A stretch of 56,782 nt of DNA from Armatimonadaceae bacterium (GTDB lineage: Bacteria; Armatimonadota; Armatimonadia; Armatimonadales; Armatimonadaceae), in assembly GCA_030447685.1 (NCBI GenBank), contig JAUJOK010000037.1, forward strand, positions 1-56,782. The letters run 5' to 3'. Made by a program: the position numbers and the translations under genes. Shown here one piece after another: positions 34,431 to 44,423 of the stretch. Below the pieces are notes generated by a model that saw only the letters and a program-made list of their open reading frames with translations, was not told the origin of the DNA and searched no databases. Each line of letters starts with the position of its first letter. Position 1 is the stretch's first letter.

Positions 34431-36167
34431 CTACAGGCCGGGCGTGACATCTAAAGTGCGTTCGCGGGAGTACGTGACCAGGCCCGGCTTCGCCCCGCGC
34501 GGCTTTCGCACGTATCGCCGCTCAACTACGTCTACCGCTACCAGCCCCGCGTGCTTCTGCGCCGTGCCGGAGCGTGCGGCAACAATCTGTGCCGCCCGGC
34601 GCAGAACAGGGTCGGGCACCGATTGCGGCTTACCGTTCGTCCGCAGGATACCGTGCGCGCCGGTTCCCGCGCGCACATGCAGCCAGTAATCGGGGGGCGC
34701 AGCCACGCGCGTGGTCAGGTAATCGTTCGACTCCGCCGTCTCCCCGAGCAGTAGCTCGTATTCTTCCACGGTGTGCGTGCGTACCCGGTGCCCGCCAAAA
34801 GGCTTGTCCTTCTTTTGGATGCGTATCGCGGAACGCTGAGTGCCTGCCTCTTCCATGCGTCGCGTGCCCACAACGTTTTTCAGCGCATGTCGTACGGCTT
34901 CCCGCGCTTCGTCGGTTTCCGCGCGCTCCCAGTCGGCGGAAAGGCGGCGCAGCGCCGCTAATTCTTCCTCCCGCTCCGCGATACGATTCTGTGCGTACTC
35001 GGCGGCGTCGCGCGCTTTGCGCGCCCGCTCGAAGTACCGCTCCGCATTTTCCTGCGGGGCGCGTTTCGGGTCCAGCGTGACCGTTCGCTCCGCGCCGTCT
35101 GCGCCATAAAGGTCAGGCACGGTAACGGTCGCCGCGCCGCGCGGTATGAGGGAAAGGCTTGCCAGCAGCAGATTACCGGTCTGCTCATATTCGTCGGCGC
35201 GCGTGGCCTCGGCAAGGGTTGTTCGGGCGGCAGCGATTTCGCGCTCCCGAAACGTGATCTCCCGCGCCAGCACCTTCGCCAGCCCGCTGCGCTCGGCCTC
35301 CTCCACCGCCCGTCCGGCGCGCGTGGCGTAAAACGTGTCCAGGGCAACGGATATGCTGTCCCGTGGAAAGCGCCGGTTTCGGGGGATGCTTTGCGGCTCG
35401 AAGGCCCAGATACCGTCCGTATTGCCCGCCACGTCGCTAACGGAGTGGGGCGCGAAGTCTGCGTTGCGGACGGCTTCCATAAGCTGTGCCAGCGCCTCCG
35501 GCACGCCATTTTTCGCGCTATTGGTCCGCGCCAGCACTTCGTCGGCAGCGAACGGGCCGATACCGGAAAACGCCGCCATCAGGTAGGAGCGCGCCGCCTT
35601 CGCATCCTCCGACGGAGAAGGTAACGCGGCAAGCAGCTTTTCCATCGCCGCCGCATCCAGAACCAGCGGGTCCTGCCGGTCCTGATATCCGGGCGGTTCC
35701 GCGTAAGCGACGCCGGGGCGCAGGGGTCGTTCCTCCGAAGGAGCGGCGCGGATAGCGCCCCGAACAATGCCGGTTCCTGAAACAAGAACAAGATTGGCAT
35801 TGCGCCCCATCAGTTCGGCAGCCAGCATTAGGTTTTCGCCGTCGTGGGCGCGAAACACGAGGCGCAGCACCCGGTCGAAGCGCGACAGGTCGATGCTTTC
35901 CAGCCATGCCCCTTCCAGATATTTGCGACATACCTGGCAGAAGGCGGGTGCGTTGATCGGGTTTTCGCGGCGGACCTGCGTCAGGTGGACGCGGAAGTTC
36001 TGCGGGTCTGCGCAAAGCAGAAGCCGCTGCGCGCCGCCGCGCCCGTACAGGGACAGGACGACGTCGTTAGGGGCAGGCTGGTGTATTTTCTGTACGCGCG
36101 CGCCGCTAATCGTCGCCCGAAGCTCGGCCACAACGGCGGCGAGCGTAAACGTATCGAAAGGGATCAT
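34431..36167 (-). CDS. rqcH: RqcH/NFACT ribosome quality control protein (FbpA-like)
   Basis: A 578-residue NFACT-family protein, the bacterial counterpart of Rqc2. RqcH binds stalled 50S-peptidyl-tRNA complexes and directs alanine tailing that marks the nascent chain for decay. N-terminal domain: [20 protein letters not shown] (2-22), [18 protein letters not shown] and [12 protein letters not shown] near 78; the helix-hairpin-helix and coiled-coil M domains lie at about 170-430; the NFACT-R domain shows [16 protein letters not shown] near 500 and [20 protein letters not shown] near 550. Length matches the family. The older label is fibronectin-binding protein A. It starts at the divergent palindromic promoter with hemB, and its predicted transcript is leaderless. 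Confidence 0.93.
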   Translation of the reverse strand: MIPFDTFTLAAVVAELRATISGARVQKIHQPAPNDVVLSLYGRGGAQRLLLCADPQNFRVHLTQVRRENPINAPAFCQVCRKYLEGAWLESIDLSRFDRVLRLVFRAHDGENLMLAAELMGRNANLVLVSGTGIVRGAIRAAPSEERPLRPGVAYAEPPGYQDRQDPLVLDAAAMEKLLAALPSPSEDAKAARSYLMAAFSGIGPFAADEVLARTNSAKNGVPEALAQLMEAVRNADFAPHSVSDVAGNTDGIWAFEPQSIPRNRRFPRDSISVALDTFYATRAGRAVEEAERSGLAKVLAREITFREREIAAARTTLAEATRADEYEQTGNLLLASLSLIPRGAATVTVPDLYGADGAERTVTLDPKRAPQENAERYFERARKARDAAEYAQNRIAEREEELAALRRLSADWERAETDEAREAVRHALKNVVGTRRMEEAGTQRSAIRIQKKDKPFGGHRVRTHTVEEYELLLGETAESNDYLTTRVAAPPDYWLHVRAGTGAHGILRTNGKPQSVPDPVLRRAAQIVAARSGTAQKHAGLVAVDVVERRYVRKPRGAKPGLVTYSRERTLDVTPGL

Positions 36168-36172
36168 GGCGT

Positions 36173-36230
36173 GGGTATTGTACCCGGCGACGGGCGGCTG
36201 GCCTCTCCCTCGCTGCCGGGTACAATACCC
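36173..36230. promoter_or_regulatory. Palindromic divergent promoter between rqcH and hemB
   Basis: The arms GGGTATTGTACCCGGC (36173-36188) and its exact complement (36215-36230) form a perfect 16-bp inverted repeat with 26 bases between. Each arm carries TACAAT as an outward -10 box. The -10 boxes lie only about 9 bases from the ATG of each gene, so transcripts should be leaderless or nearly so. No clear -35 boxes. The symmetry could also serve a dimeric regulator. Confidence 0.7.
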
Positions 36231-36235
36231 CTGTC

Positions 36236-37225
36236 ATGGAAAGAACTCTGCTTCACCAGCGTCCTCGCCGCCTGCGGGCGTCCGAGGCGCTTCGGCGCAT
36301 GGTGCGCGAGACGCGGCTGGCCCCTGAGGATTTTATCTATCCACTGTTTGTCGCGCCCGGCAATGGCCTGCGCCGCCCGATTGCCTCGATGCCGGGCGTC
36401 TTTCACCTGTCCGTGGATACACTGGTGCCGGAGTGCGCGGCGGCGATGGGCGACGGCGTTGGAGCCGTTCTTCTGTTCGGCATCCCGGAAACGAAAGACG
36501 CGCGCGGCTCGGAAGCCTGGGCCGACGACGGCATCGTGCAGCAGGCGGTGCGCGCGCTCAAGCGGGAACTGCCTGACCTGCTGGTTATTACCGATGTCTG
36601 TTTGTGCGAATACACCGATCACGGCCACTGCGGTCTGATTGAGGCGGGATGTGTCGTCAATGATGCGACGCTGCCGCTGCTGGCGCGAACCGCCGTCAGC
36701 CACGCCGCCGCCGGGGCGGATATGGTCGCGCCGTCGGACATGATGGACGGACGCATCGGGGCGATTCGCACGGCGCTGGACGAAGCGGGTTTAGCAAATA
36801 CGGCACTGATGAGCTACGCCGCCAAATACGCCTCGGCCTTTTACGGACCGTTTCGGGACGCGGCGGGGAGCGCGCCTGCTTTCGGCGACCGGCGTTCGTA
36901 CCAGATGGACCCCGCCAACCGGCGCGAGGCGATTAAAGAGGTGAAGCTTGACATTGCCGAAGGCGCGGACATCGTCATGGTCAAGCCCGCGCTGTCTTAT
37001 CTTGATATTGTGGCCGACATCCGGGCGCTGACCGATCTGCCGGTCGCCGCGTATAATGTTTCGGGCGAGTATGCGATGATCAAGGCCGCCGCGCAAAACG
37101 GCTGGATCGACGAGAAGCGGGCGGTTCTGGAGATGCTGACCGGAATTCGCCGCGCCGGGGCCGATATTATCCTGACCTACCACGCCCGTGAAGCCGCCCG
37201 CTGGCTGCTGCTGCGCGACGGGTAA
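36236..37225 (+). CDS. hemB: Porphobilinogen synthase (delta-aminolevulinate dehydratase)
   Basis: A 329-residue HemB, which joins two 5-aminolevulinates into porphobilinogen in the shared haem, sirohaem and cobalamin pathway. The metal motif [14 protein letters not shown] (about 118-131) has the three cysteines of the zinc-type enzyme. The two Schiff-base lysines are in [17 protein letters not shown] near 196 and [10 protein letters not shown] near 248. Length and start ([16 protein letters not shown]) are normal. Its cobalamin link fits the B12-dependent metH and MutL-type gene nearby, though they are separate units. It shares the palindromic promoter with rqcH, and the glutaredoxin gene follows 53 bases later. 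Confidence 0.97.
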   Translation: MERTLLHQRPRRLRASEALRRMVRETRLAPEDFIYPLFVAPGNGLRRPIASMPGVFHLSVDTLVPECAAAMGDGVGAVLLFGIPETKDARGSEAWADDGIVQQAVRALKRELPDLLVITDVCLCEYTDHGHCGLIEAGCVVNDATLPLLARTAVSHAAAGADMVAPSDMMDGRIGAIRTALDEAGLANTALMSYAAKYASAFYGPFRDAAGSAPAFGDRRSYQMDPANRREAIKEVKLDIAEGADIVMVKPALSYLDIVADIRALTDLPVAAYNVSGEYAMIKAAAQNGWIDEKRAVLEMLTGIRRAGADIILTYHAREAARWLLLRDG

Positions 37226-37278
37226 AGCCGGGCCGGGCCGGGTATAGAATCACAAATCCTGATTTGGAGAAACAACCC

Positions 37279-37611
37279 ATGGCAGATACGTCCGCTAACC
37301 TTCCTTTCGGCCACGAACTGACCGGCCATCCCGCGCACCATGCGCTGACCGTCTATGGCTCGGAGCGCTGCCACGACACCGTGCGCTCGCGCGCGCTGCT
37401 GGATGCGCTGGGCGTCGAATATAACTTTTACGACACGGAGAAGGATGCCGCATTGGCCCGAACCGCCTGGGCGCTTCAGGGTGGCGGCCAGAAGATTCCC
37501 GTAATTGATTTCGGGGAAGGTAAGGTGCTGGTCGAGCCATCGGACGAGCAGTTAACCCAGGCGCTGCAAAAGACCGACGGTCTGCCGGTACACGGCGTGA
37601 CAACGGTGTAA
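37279..37611 (+). CDS. Glutaredoxin-like protein
   Basis: A 110-residue thioredoxin-fold protein. After a polar N-terminus comes LTVYGSERCHDTVRSRALLD (about 23-42): a single-cysteine active site (RCHDT) where classic glutaredoxins have CPxC, followed by the usual VEYNFYDTEKDA strand-helix and the cis-proline strand QKIPVIDFGEGKVLVEPS. Monothiol-type or mycoredoxin-like roles in disulfide exchange or iron-sulfur handling are possible. The ATG at 37279 has GGAGA eight bases upstream; a TTG further up gives five extra residues. It sits behind hemB. Confidence 0.8.
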   Translation: MADTSANLPFGHELTGHPAHHALTVYGSERCHDTVRSRALLDALGVEYNFYDTEKDAALARTAWALQGGGQKIPVIDFGEGKVLVEPSDEQLTQALQKTDGLPVHGVTTV

Positions 37612-37618
37612 CGTTAGC

Positions 37619-37681
37619 CTTTCCCTCTTTCCCGTCTCGCAGCGGCTTTAGAATCGCGCTGGGAGCGGGGAAGGGGAAGGC
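37619..37681. terminator. Probable bidirectional terminator, imperfect inverted repeat
   Basis: A CT-rich stretch near 37619-37645 and a GA-rich one near 37656-37681 pair imperfectly over about 24 bases around GCTTTAGAATC. It lies between convergent genes (glutaredoxin and the large minus-strand gene). There is no clear T run. Confidence 0.4.
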
Positions 37682-37690
37682 GGCGGCAGT

Positions 37691-40600
37691 TTACAACGCG
37701 CTTTCCCCGTCTTCGGCAGTTGCGCCCGGTGCATCCGGAGCCATTGCAGCGCCGGATTGCTCACTGTTACCAGGCCGCCCGCGCCCCCGTCGGGACCGGT
37801 TGCGTCGCCGCCGCGCCGAAGCCGGGGCATCCGCTGTTTCTATCGCGTCGTTTTCCGTTTCCTCCCCGTCGTTCAGGGGCAGGAACTCGTCGGGGAGGGG
37901 TGGCAGATCACCCTCCACCTGCTCGGAATGGGGCAACAGTTCGGACAGCGGCGGCATTGCGCGCGGGGCAGCGGCAGCGGCGTCCAGTGGTCTGTTGTCT
38001 CCCTGTGCGTCGGGCGTTGCAAGCGGCGGAACGAGTGCGTCGGTGCCGCCGTCCGGAGCTTCTCCCGCCCGTCGCCCGCGCCGCCGTTTTCGCTTCTTTT
38101 TTGCGGGCGGGAGTGTCTCCGCGCCACCCATGACCTCGGCGGTCTCCTCTGCATCTTCTTCGTCTGCGTCTTCGAGCGATTCGTCCTTATCCACAACCGG
38201 AATATCGCCCGCCAGCGCCGCCGCCATCAGCGCCTCGTCTTCAGAAGGAACATCGCCGCTTCCGCTGCCGTGCGCCGCGCCATCTGAGGAACCGAAGGTG
38301 AAGCGTTGCGGCGGCGGCGGAACTTCAGCCGTTGTCAGGCCGGGAGGGCCGCTTTGCGGGTCGCCGCCCAGACGCGTGATTTCAGCGGGCGTGCCGTAGA
38401 ACAAAAGCCGGGTTTCGCGCGGGGCCAGATGCAGGCGCGCGCCGCGCCCGCCGCGCGCGATCATCTGGCCGGAAAGAAGGTCCAGAATATGCGCCTCGTC
38501 GGGCAGCGCGACGGTGACGGGGCCGCCCGAGGTGGAATGCAGGCAGATCACCGAGTCCCCGATAAAAGCGACATCATCCTCGTCGGTATAGTTGGGGACC
38601 CCTGCCAGCCGGTACAGGCCACGCAGCAGGTTCGGCGTCAGCGTCAGTTCGCCGAAGAAAACGGATTGCCAGGAAGCATGCTTGCGAACCGCCAGCGACG
38701 GGTTGCCACTTGATGCGTATTCGCCCAGCACCTGCGCCCGCTGATCGGAAACGGTGAACGACGGATTGATTCGCGCCTCATCGCCCAGCCGTTGTCCGCG
38801 CCGCCCGTCCGTCAAAGGCGAGCGTCCTTCGGTAACGAGCGTTCCGGTTTTCGAACCCCACGCCTGAAGGCGAATGTGCATTCCCAGAATGTCGTTCATC
38901 TCGGTGACGCCTGCCACGTCGGCGTTCGTTTCCAAACAGCCTGGCCCGTACAGGAAGGCCAGGGTGCGCCCGTCATTCTGGAACCGTTCGCGCAGTGCGG
39001 CACGCACATCGGCGGGAAAGCGGAAAGCGTTCAAAAACAGCAGCAGGCGCGGCGTGTCCGGGAAGTTCTTGCGCGCCAGGTCGGACAGCAGATAGAAGCC
39101 GAGGCGCGCGCCGGAGCGCAGCAGCGCGTCGCGCTGGTTCGCCACTAACTTGCCCAGCAGGTGCTCGTCCGCCCGCACCCCGAAGAACGACCGCTCATCC
39201 ACGATCACGGCCACATCCGGCCCGGCCACCGTTTTCGTGCGCGGGTTGCGCCGCCGGGTCGCCAGCTTTTCGGTGACATCACGCAGTCGGTCGATATTTT
39301 CCCAGATCAGCGGATCGTCCAGCCAGCCCTGGCCCCACAAATCCATCCACGAAATGCCCGCGTTCTGCGTGACAGCGGCGGCCCAGTTGCGCGCGTAGAC
39401 AGCGGCGGTATCCCGCTCGGAGGCGATGCGCGGATTATACGTGTCGGGCGTTTCGCCGCGCGCCAGGAAGGTCTTCGTGTCGTCTTCGCTGATCCACAGC
39501 TTGCCTGCCAGCGCCACGGACGCCGCCGGTGCCGGAAGCGCCGCCGAGCCGCCGGGAAGGCGCGCGGCGTAGGAGTACGGGCCGGTCAGAATATCGATGT
39601 GCGGGGACGCCAGCAGCGTCGCCAGCGCCAGATGTCCGGAACCGGCGCGCGGCATCTCCAGCGTATAGCCGTAGGAGACGGCGACGGCGGAACGTCCGCC
39701 ACTGGCCTCTTTCACCGCGCGTCCCAGCCGCGTGATAACCTGCGCGACAATGTCCGAGGAAAATTCATGGAAATCGGCGTAGCGGCGTTCGCGCGTGCTG
39801 TACAGCAGGTTCACGCCCGATGTGTCCGGCGTTTTTTCCACGGGCTGCGCCGGGGGAATCTCCACGCCATCGAAGCTTACGGAACCATCGTGCCAGGCGG
39901 CGCGCAGCGCGATGACATCGCCCGCGTACCGTGCCCGCAGCCAGGCGCGAAACGCCGCCGTGTTGGCCTGCGAATAGTCGAAGCCGCGCCCCTTCTCATA
40001 GAACCATTCGCCGTGCTCCAGATAAAAGCCGAACACACGGCCCGCGTGCGGCCCCTGGGCGACATGCTCTACGGCGGCGCGCAAAGCGGCATCCGCCTCT
40101 TCCTCCCAAAATGCGCGCGACGCCAGCGAAACATCGCCGGTGTCGCCGTCGGCGTAGCGCGTCATCTCGTCGGGGTGCGTCCGCTCCCAGGATATCGTCG
40201 GCGAAAAGATCAGGCGGGGCAGAACAAATGCTTCGGGCGCGCTGCGGGCCACCAGGTCCAGCGCCTCGTCCAGCGGCTCGGTGCGGCGCGTGCCGTCGCG
40301 CGTCAGCCAGGGCAGGTGGGCCAGAACGGTGAAGAAGCGGATGCCTGCATTGTAAGCGTCGCGTATCTGCCGCGCCGCAACATCGCGCGATTCCGGGTCC
40401 TCAGTGTTGACAAAAAACAGGAACGGCGTGCGGACTTCGCCGTTTACTGCCAGTTCCGGGACATTCTTGCGAACAACGATACGAGTTTCGGCAAGGCGGG
40501 CCAGCGCCTCGGCGGGCAGCGCCTGGTAGGAGGGCAGAGCAGGTTCGGCGGCGGCAGCTTCCGGTTTTGCCTTGCGCGGCCCGCGCGTGCGTGTTTTCTT

Positions 40601-41284
40601 CGGCGTCTCTTCCGTGACCGTCGCTGACTCCGGCGCAATAAAATCAATGGCGGCGGGCGTTTCGGCTGCCGTGACCGGGGCAGGCTCGGCGACAGCGGGT
40701 GACGACGGCTGCTCTTCGGTTTTAGCAGCGCGCCGCCGCCCACGGGTGCTGCTGCCCCGCTTAGCCGGCTGCGGCGCGGCGGGTTCTTCGGTGGGCGGGG
40801 CGGCTTCTTCCGTTACCGCTTCTTCGGTCGTGGGAAGGCCAGGCTCTTCGGCGGCAACGGGTAGTTGTGCGGGGGCGTCTTCTGCCGCAGCAGGCGCTTC
40901 TTCAGGCTTGGGCGCGGTGCGGCGGCGCGTGCGCTTGGGGCGCGGAGCAGGCTCGGCGGGCGCGGCTTCGGGTTCGTCAACGACCGGCGTCGCGGCAGTC
41001 TCGGACGGCGTCGAGGCAGCGGCTTCGCTGGCTTCCGGAACAGCGGCGACAGGTTCGGCGGGCGGCGCATCTGCCCCACCGGCTTCTTCCACCGAAGCGG
41101 CAGCTTTGCGCCGCGCGGGGCGGCGGCGCTGCTGCTTGGGCGGCTGCGGCGGTTCGGCGGCGGCGGGCGCTGCTTCCTCGGGGGCGGCAGGCGGCGTCTC
41201 CGTGGCGGAGTTTTCGGCGGCGACGGTTTCGGTAGTTTCGCTGGTGACTTCGGGATCAGAGGAGGCGGTTCGCCTGCGGCGCAT
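37691..41284 (-). CDS. GH42-like barrel protein with RNase E-like disordered tails
   Basis: A 1,197-residue protein. Residues 1-250 are Ala/Pro/Glu-rich with four spaced basic patches (QRRRPARRK, PKRTRRR, TRGRRRAAK, KKTRTRGPRK). From about 260 to 690 there is a TIM-barrel glycosidase-like region: QIRDAYNAGIRFFTVLAHLPW, FGFYLEHGEWFYEK, and FRAWLRARYAGDVIALRAAW, the last being typical of GH42 beta-galactosidase-like proteins. A Rossmann-like middle domain (about 700-880) and a small beta domain follow. The last 180 residues are again disordered with KKKRKRRRGRR and ARRRRNRSRRGRGR. No signal peptide. Such arginine-rich acidic tails recall the RNA-binding arms of RNase E and ribosome-linked proteins. 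The catalytic acids cannot be assigned. AGGAG precedes the ATG. Confidence 0.75.
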   Translation of the reverse strand: MRRRRTASSDPEVTSETTETVAAENSATETPPAAPEEAAPAAAEPPQPPKQQRRRPARRKAAASVEEAGGADAPPAEPVAAVPEASEAAASTPSETAATPVVDEPEAAPAEPAPRPKRTRRRTAPKPEEAPAAAEDAPAQLPVAAEEPGLPTTEEAVTEEAAPPTEEPAAPQPAKRGSSTRGRRRAAKTEEQPSSPAVAEPAPVTAAETPAAIDFIAPESATVTEETPKKTRTRGPRKAKPEAAAAEPALPSYQALPAEALARLAETRIVVRKNVPELAVNGEVRTPFLFFVNTEDPESRDVAARQIRDAYNAGIRFFTVLAHLPWLTRDGTRRTEPLDEALDLVARSAPEAFVLPRLIFSPTISWERTHPDEMTRYADGDTGDVSLASRAFWEEEADAALRAAVEHVAQGPHAGRVFGFYLEHGEWFYEKGRGFDYSQANTAAFRAWLRARYAGDVIALRAAWHDGSVSFDGVEIPPAQPVEKTPDTSGVNLLYSTRERRYADFHEFSSDIVAQVITRLGRAVKEASGGRSAVAVSYGYTLEMPRAGSGHLALATLLASPHIDILTGPYSYAARLPGGSAALPAPAASVALAGKLWISEDDTKTFLARGETPDTYNPRIASERDTAAVYARNWAAAVTQNAGISWMDLWGQGWLDDPLIWENIDRLRDVTEKLATRRRNPRTKTVAGPDVAVIVDERSFFGVRADEHLLGKLVANQRDALLRSGARLGFYLLSDLARKNFPDTPRLLLFLNAFRFPADVRAALRERFQNDGRTLAFLYGPGCLETNADVAGVTEMNDILGMHIRLQAWGSKTGTLVTEGRSPLTDGRRGQRLGDEARINPSFTVSDQRAQVLGEYASSGNPSLAVRKHASWQSVFFGELTLTPNLLRGLYRLAGVPNYTDEDDVAFIGDSVICLHSTSGGPVTVALPDEAHILDLLSGQMIARGGRGARLHLAPRETRLLFYGTPAEITRLGGDPQSGPPGLTTAEVPPPPQRFTFGSSDGAAHGSGSGDVPSEDEALMAAALAGDIPVVDKDESLEDADEEDAEETAEVMGGAETLPPAKKKRKRRRGRRAGEAPDGGTDALVPPLATPDAQGDNRPLDAAAAAPRAMPPLSELLPHSEQVEGDLPPLPDEFLPLNDGEETENDAIETADAPASARRRRNRSRRGRGRPGNSEQSGAAMAPDAPGATAEDGESAL

Positions 41285-41424
41285 GGGGTGCGTACTCCTG
41301 ACGGAAAAGGGTGCGGTGCCGTCTGCGGGCTTGCGACAGCGACGCGCCGGGGCCATTATACCATTTCACGGGGGGCGCGTCAAAATACGGGACTGTCGGG
41401 GAGTACCTAAAACATAGCCGACGG

Positions 41425-41453
41425 TTGACAGGGCGTGTGCGCTACGGTACAAT
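41425..41453 (+). promoter_or_regulatory. Sigma-70 promoter of tRNA-Glu
   Basis: TTGACA (41425-41430), exactly 17 bases, TACAAT (41448-41453). Transcription should start near 41460, about 35 bases before the tRNA. Confidence 0.9.
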
Positions 41454-41494
41454 GCCCGTGTCGTCTCGTAGCGTGAGTGCGCTCACCGACACGG

Positions 41495-41571
41495 GCCCCG
41501 TTCGTCTAGTGGCCCAGGACGCCTCCCTTTCAAGGAGGAAATCACGGGTTCGACTCCCGTACGGGGTACCA
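41495..41571 (+). tRNA. tRNA-Glu (TTC)
   Basis: Cloverleaf with acceptor GCCCCGT/ACGGGGT (first pair G-U), D arm TCTAGTGGCCCAGGA, anticodon stem CCTCC/GGAGG around CTTTCAA (anticodon TTC, glutamate), T arm ACGGG/CCCGT with TTCGACT. The 3' CCA is encoded. Structure and sequence are typical of bacterial tRNA-Glu. Confidence 0.97.
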
Positions 41572-41799
41572 GCTTTCCTCTCGTCTGTGCCGATTCGTGC
41601 GGGAGCCTCTCTCCTTTTTTAAGCAATTTGGGCGGATGCTGTGTCCGCTTGACCGATTCCTGCCTGCTCTCCCGTAACGTCAACCCACATTCCGAACGCA
41701 CTCCGGGCGCAAAGCGTTACGTTAGAGGTCAAGGGGCCGCGCGATCTGCGGCAGGAGCCAGAGGGTCGGGAATAAGCAAAACGGACAGGAGACACCACC

Positions 41800-41910
41800 A
41801 TGCCTTATTGGCAAGAACTACTCATCAAGATCGCTGTCACCATACTGGTGGTCCCCCTTGCGGTCAGGAGTAATGATGGGTGCCTTATTAAGGCAGTTTG
41901 GTGGCGATAG
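41800..41910 (+). CDS. Possible 36-residue membrane peptide
   Basis: A short frame MPYWQELLIKIAVTILVVPL continuing with a basic tail. CAGGAGA lies eight bases before the ATG, a better site than most real genes here have. One hydrophobic helix. Function unknown; it may be the start of a frameshifted longer gene. Confidence 0.4.
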   Translation: MPYWQELLIKIAVTILVVPLAVRSNDGCLIKAVWWR

Positions 41911-41955
41911 ATAGGAACCGAGAAGCGAAGGATCGGGAATGAGTGGTTATCTGCG

Positions 41956-42210
41956 ATGAAGTCTTTTTTGGGAGACTTGGCTGCTCAATGGTGCGCGGTG
42001 CCCCTCTGGCTCTGGCTGTTCCCGTTCCTGTTTTTTCTTTTTGGACTACCGCTGCTGAAGTGGGGCGTTGCGGGTATGCCGCTCCCGTCGTGGCAGCGAC
42101 TGCTGGGACGTTTTCCTGCCCTAATTATGGTAACGAAGCTTCTGGCAGTCGCCGACGATGGATGGCCGACTCAGCGATGCGGCGCATCTTCGCACTGTAT
42201 AGGACCATAG
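41956..42210 (+). CDS. Possible 84-residue membrane protein
   Basis: The frame MKSFLGDLAAQWCAVPLWLW then has a long hydrophobic stretch (FPFLFFLFGLPLL) and a second weak one near 50-65. The ribosome site is poor (GGGA well upstream). The last 20 residues look unnatural and the frame may be lost there. No family recognised. Confidence 0.3.
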   Translation: MKSFLGDLAAQWCAVPLWLWLFPFLFFLFGLPLLKWGVAGMPLPSWQRLLGRFPALIMVTKLLAVADDGWPTQRCGASSHCIGP

Positions 42211-42256
42211 TTATCGGGCACTTTAAGTGCGTAACCGGAGTACATAAGAAGTAGAT

Positions 42257-44223
42257 ATGAATACACGAATTTTCCTGCTGTTTTTCTGCACCCTGTTGTT
42301 CGGCTTGCCGTCGAGGAGCGATACGAAGCATTCCATCTCCTGGTTAGGTAACACGTTCCCCGGCGGCAGCGAGCAGTGGGTGCAAAACTTTGTCACCGAG
42401 ATTGCGGTCACCCCCGACGGCACCCTGTATACTTCGTCCGAGTGGGACGAGGCGGGGCGCTGCGTGGGAGCCTATAAGGACGGACAGGCAAACAAGCAGC
42501 TTTTCCGTCAATATGATGGCAGGGGGGGACACAACGCCTGGGGCTGGGGTACCTCTTCCAAAGCAGTGACTGCGGATGATGCCCATCTTTATCTGATCAA
42601 CACCGACGGGGAACTGCTCCGCTTCCGACGTGCCGACTACGGCTATAAAGATCAGGTTTCCGTCGGCAAGGCGCTGGACATGACACACCGCGACGGCGTG
42701 CTGTACATTGTGCGCGAGGGCGGCAGTGAAGTGCAGCTGCGAAAGGCGCAGGATCTGTCTCTTATCCGCTCCTTTAAGGCCGATGGGGCGGAAGATGTGG
42801 CCGTGGATGCCAAAAAGCGTATCTGGCTGCGCTCGGGCAAGCAGGTGCGCGCTTTCGATGCGAACGGCAACGCGCTTCCCCCGGTAATCAAGGGATTGGA
42901 GAATCCGTCGGACATAACGGTCGGCAGCGACGGGCGGCTGATTGTCTGCGAAAACGGCACTGCCAGATTTACTTTTACGACATCAGCAGCCTGGACGACG
43001 CGCCGAAGATAGTGTCTAAGTTCGGCAAGCTGGGCGGACTGCGTGCGGGAACGCCGGGCATGGTCAAAGGCGATCCGCACAAACTGTTCACGATTCGCGG
43101 TGCGGGCACGGACGCGGCGGGCAATCTTTATGTTGCGCTCGGCAGAAACTGGACCATCCTGCGCAAGTTCACCCCGGAGCGTAATCTGGTCTGGGAGATG
43201 GAGAGTTATACCTTTGTCGACGGGGTTTCCGCAGCGCCGGGCAGCGATGGGAAGGAGATTTACGGGCGCGAGGAGATTTTCGAGTTCGATTACACCAAAC
43301 CTGCCGGGCAGCGCGCATGGACGCTCAAGGCGATCACTGCGGATTTCGACCGCCACCCGGACGACCCGCGCTCCACGGGAAAGGGGACGGCCTGGATTCG
43401 CATTGTGGATGGACATCGTCTGCTTTTTGTTGTGGACCAACTGGCCGGTGCAATGCCGGTGTTCTGCTTCGATACGGCGCGCAACGGCCAGATTGCGCTG
43501 GACTCCGGGCTGCGGAAAGGCCAGGGGTGGGCCGTGTGGCCCGATGCGCGCGGCAACGTCTGGTATACCGAGGGGGAGCGTATCGTTATGGAGCCGCTGA
43601 CCGGGTTTGCGCCGGACGGCAAGCCGATTTACGGCGCGGCCAAAACGTTCAAGCGTCCGGCGCAGTTCCTCAGCGTCGAGCGTATCGTTTACGATCCGGC
43701 GGCGGACACGATGTTTCTGGGCGGCTTCACGAAGGACAATCCCGATCCCGGCGGCGCGTGGGGATTGGTCGGCACGGAGATTCTGCGCTTCGATAACTGG
43801 CTGAAGGGGCCGGTGCCAGGCGTCCGCATCAAGCTGCCTTTCAAAACCTGGAACAAAGGCAGCACCGGTGAGATGATCATGCCCAAGTCGGTGGATGTGG
43901 CGGGCGATTACGTTTTCGTCTGTTATGTTTCCAAATCCCAGACGCCGGGCATCATTCCGCCGGTGCGCATTTATCACAGCAAAACCGGCAAGTTCATGGG
44001 CGAACTGCGTCCGGGCGGCGTTGCCGGGGGACATCACGGCTATGTGGATATCGCCCACGGGATGAGCGCCTTCAAACGCGCAAATGGCGAGTACGTTGTG
44101 CTGGTGGAAGAGGACAATCGCGCCAAGATAATGTTATATCGGTGGACGCCGCCGCCGCCAACAACAACAACGAGCACGGAGCAGAGGGCGCGCTCCAGCA
44201 AATCCATATCACGGAAGCGCTGA
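42257..44223 (+). pseudogene. Secreted beta-propeller protein, one frameshift
   Basis: Joined over one shift this is a 655-residue exported protein: a signal peptide (1-21, LLFFCTLLFGLPSRS) and NHL/SMP-30-type propeller blades, with repeated strands such as VTEIAVTPDGTLYTSSEWDE, GAEDVAVDAKKRIWLRSG, NPSDITVGSDGRLIVCENG and GTDAAGNLYVALGRNW. The frame breaks near 42960-42963: with one added C the text continues QIYFYDISSLDDAPKIVSKF without loss. Propellers like this act in sugar-lactone hydrolysis or ligand binding, but no active site is obvious. A missing base in a CCC run is the simplest explanation. Confidence 0.75.
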
Positions 44224-44256
44224 AGCGCAGCGCCGCACCCGGAAGAATAAAGAGCA

Positions 44257-44285
44257 GCAGGCGTGGCCGCCGCCGCTTCGCCTGC
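44257..44285 (+). terminator. Possible terminator hairpin
   Basis: GCAGGCG (44257-44263) and CGCCTGC (44279-44285) pair around a 15-base loop just after the propeller gene; a short A/T run (AAAAATTTTT) follows 10 bases later. Confidence 0.4.
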
Positions 44286-44423
44286 TTACCCCTCCAAAAA
44301 TTTTTCACCCCCGCTCAATTACGGGCTGGAGCAAGTGCCGGTTTCTGCCGATATTTTCACCAGAACAGATAAATAGATAAAACTGCCAGGAGTCACCTTC
44401 CGGCAGTAAAAACGAAGGTTCTC

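Larger units (their letters stand above)
41572..42256. other. Gap after tRNA-Glu with two small membrane-protein-like frames
   Basis: Nearly 700 bases with no gene of known family. Two short plus-strand frames with hydrophobic segments (41800-41910, 41956-42210) are listed separately; nothing else stands out. I looked for a repeat of the tRNA 3' end, as left by an integrated element, and saw none. Confidence 0.5.

Noticed and set aside
39161..40627. 488-codon plus-strand open frame opposite the GH42-like gene
   Set aside because: Antisense shadow of a gene with a ribosome site and structured domains; the frame lacks a start signal and family features.
41495..42256. tRNA-Glu as an integration site for a genomic island
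   Set aside because: No integrase and no repeat of the tRNA 3' end was seen downstream within the window.
42652..44058. 468-codon minus-strand open frame opposite the propeller gene
   Set aside because: The plus strand shows repeated propeller blades; the opposite frame has no recognisable fold.
44224..44423. Cyclic di-GMP riboswitch before the CHASE3-GGDEF gene
   Set aside because: There is a small CTGCC/GGCAG hairpin, but the conserved riboswitch core sequences are absent.
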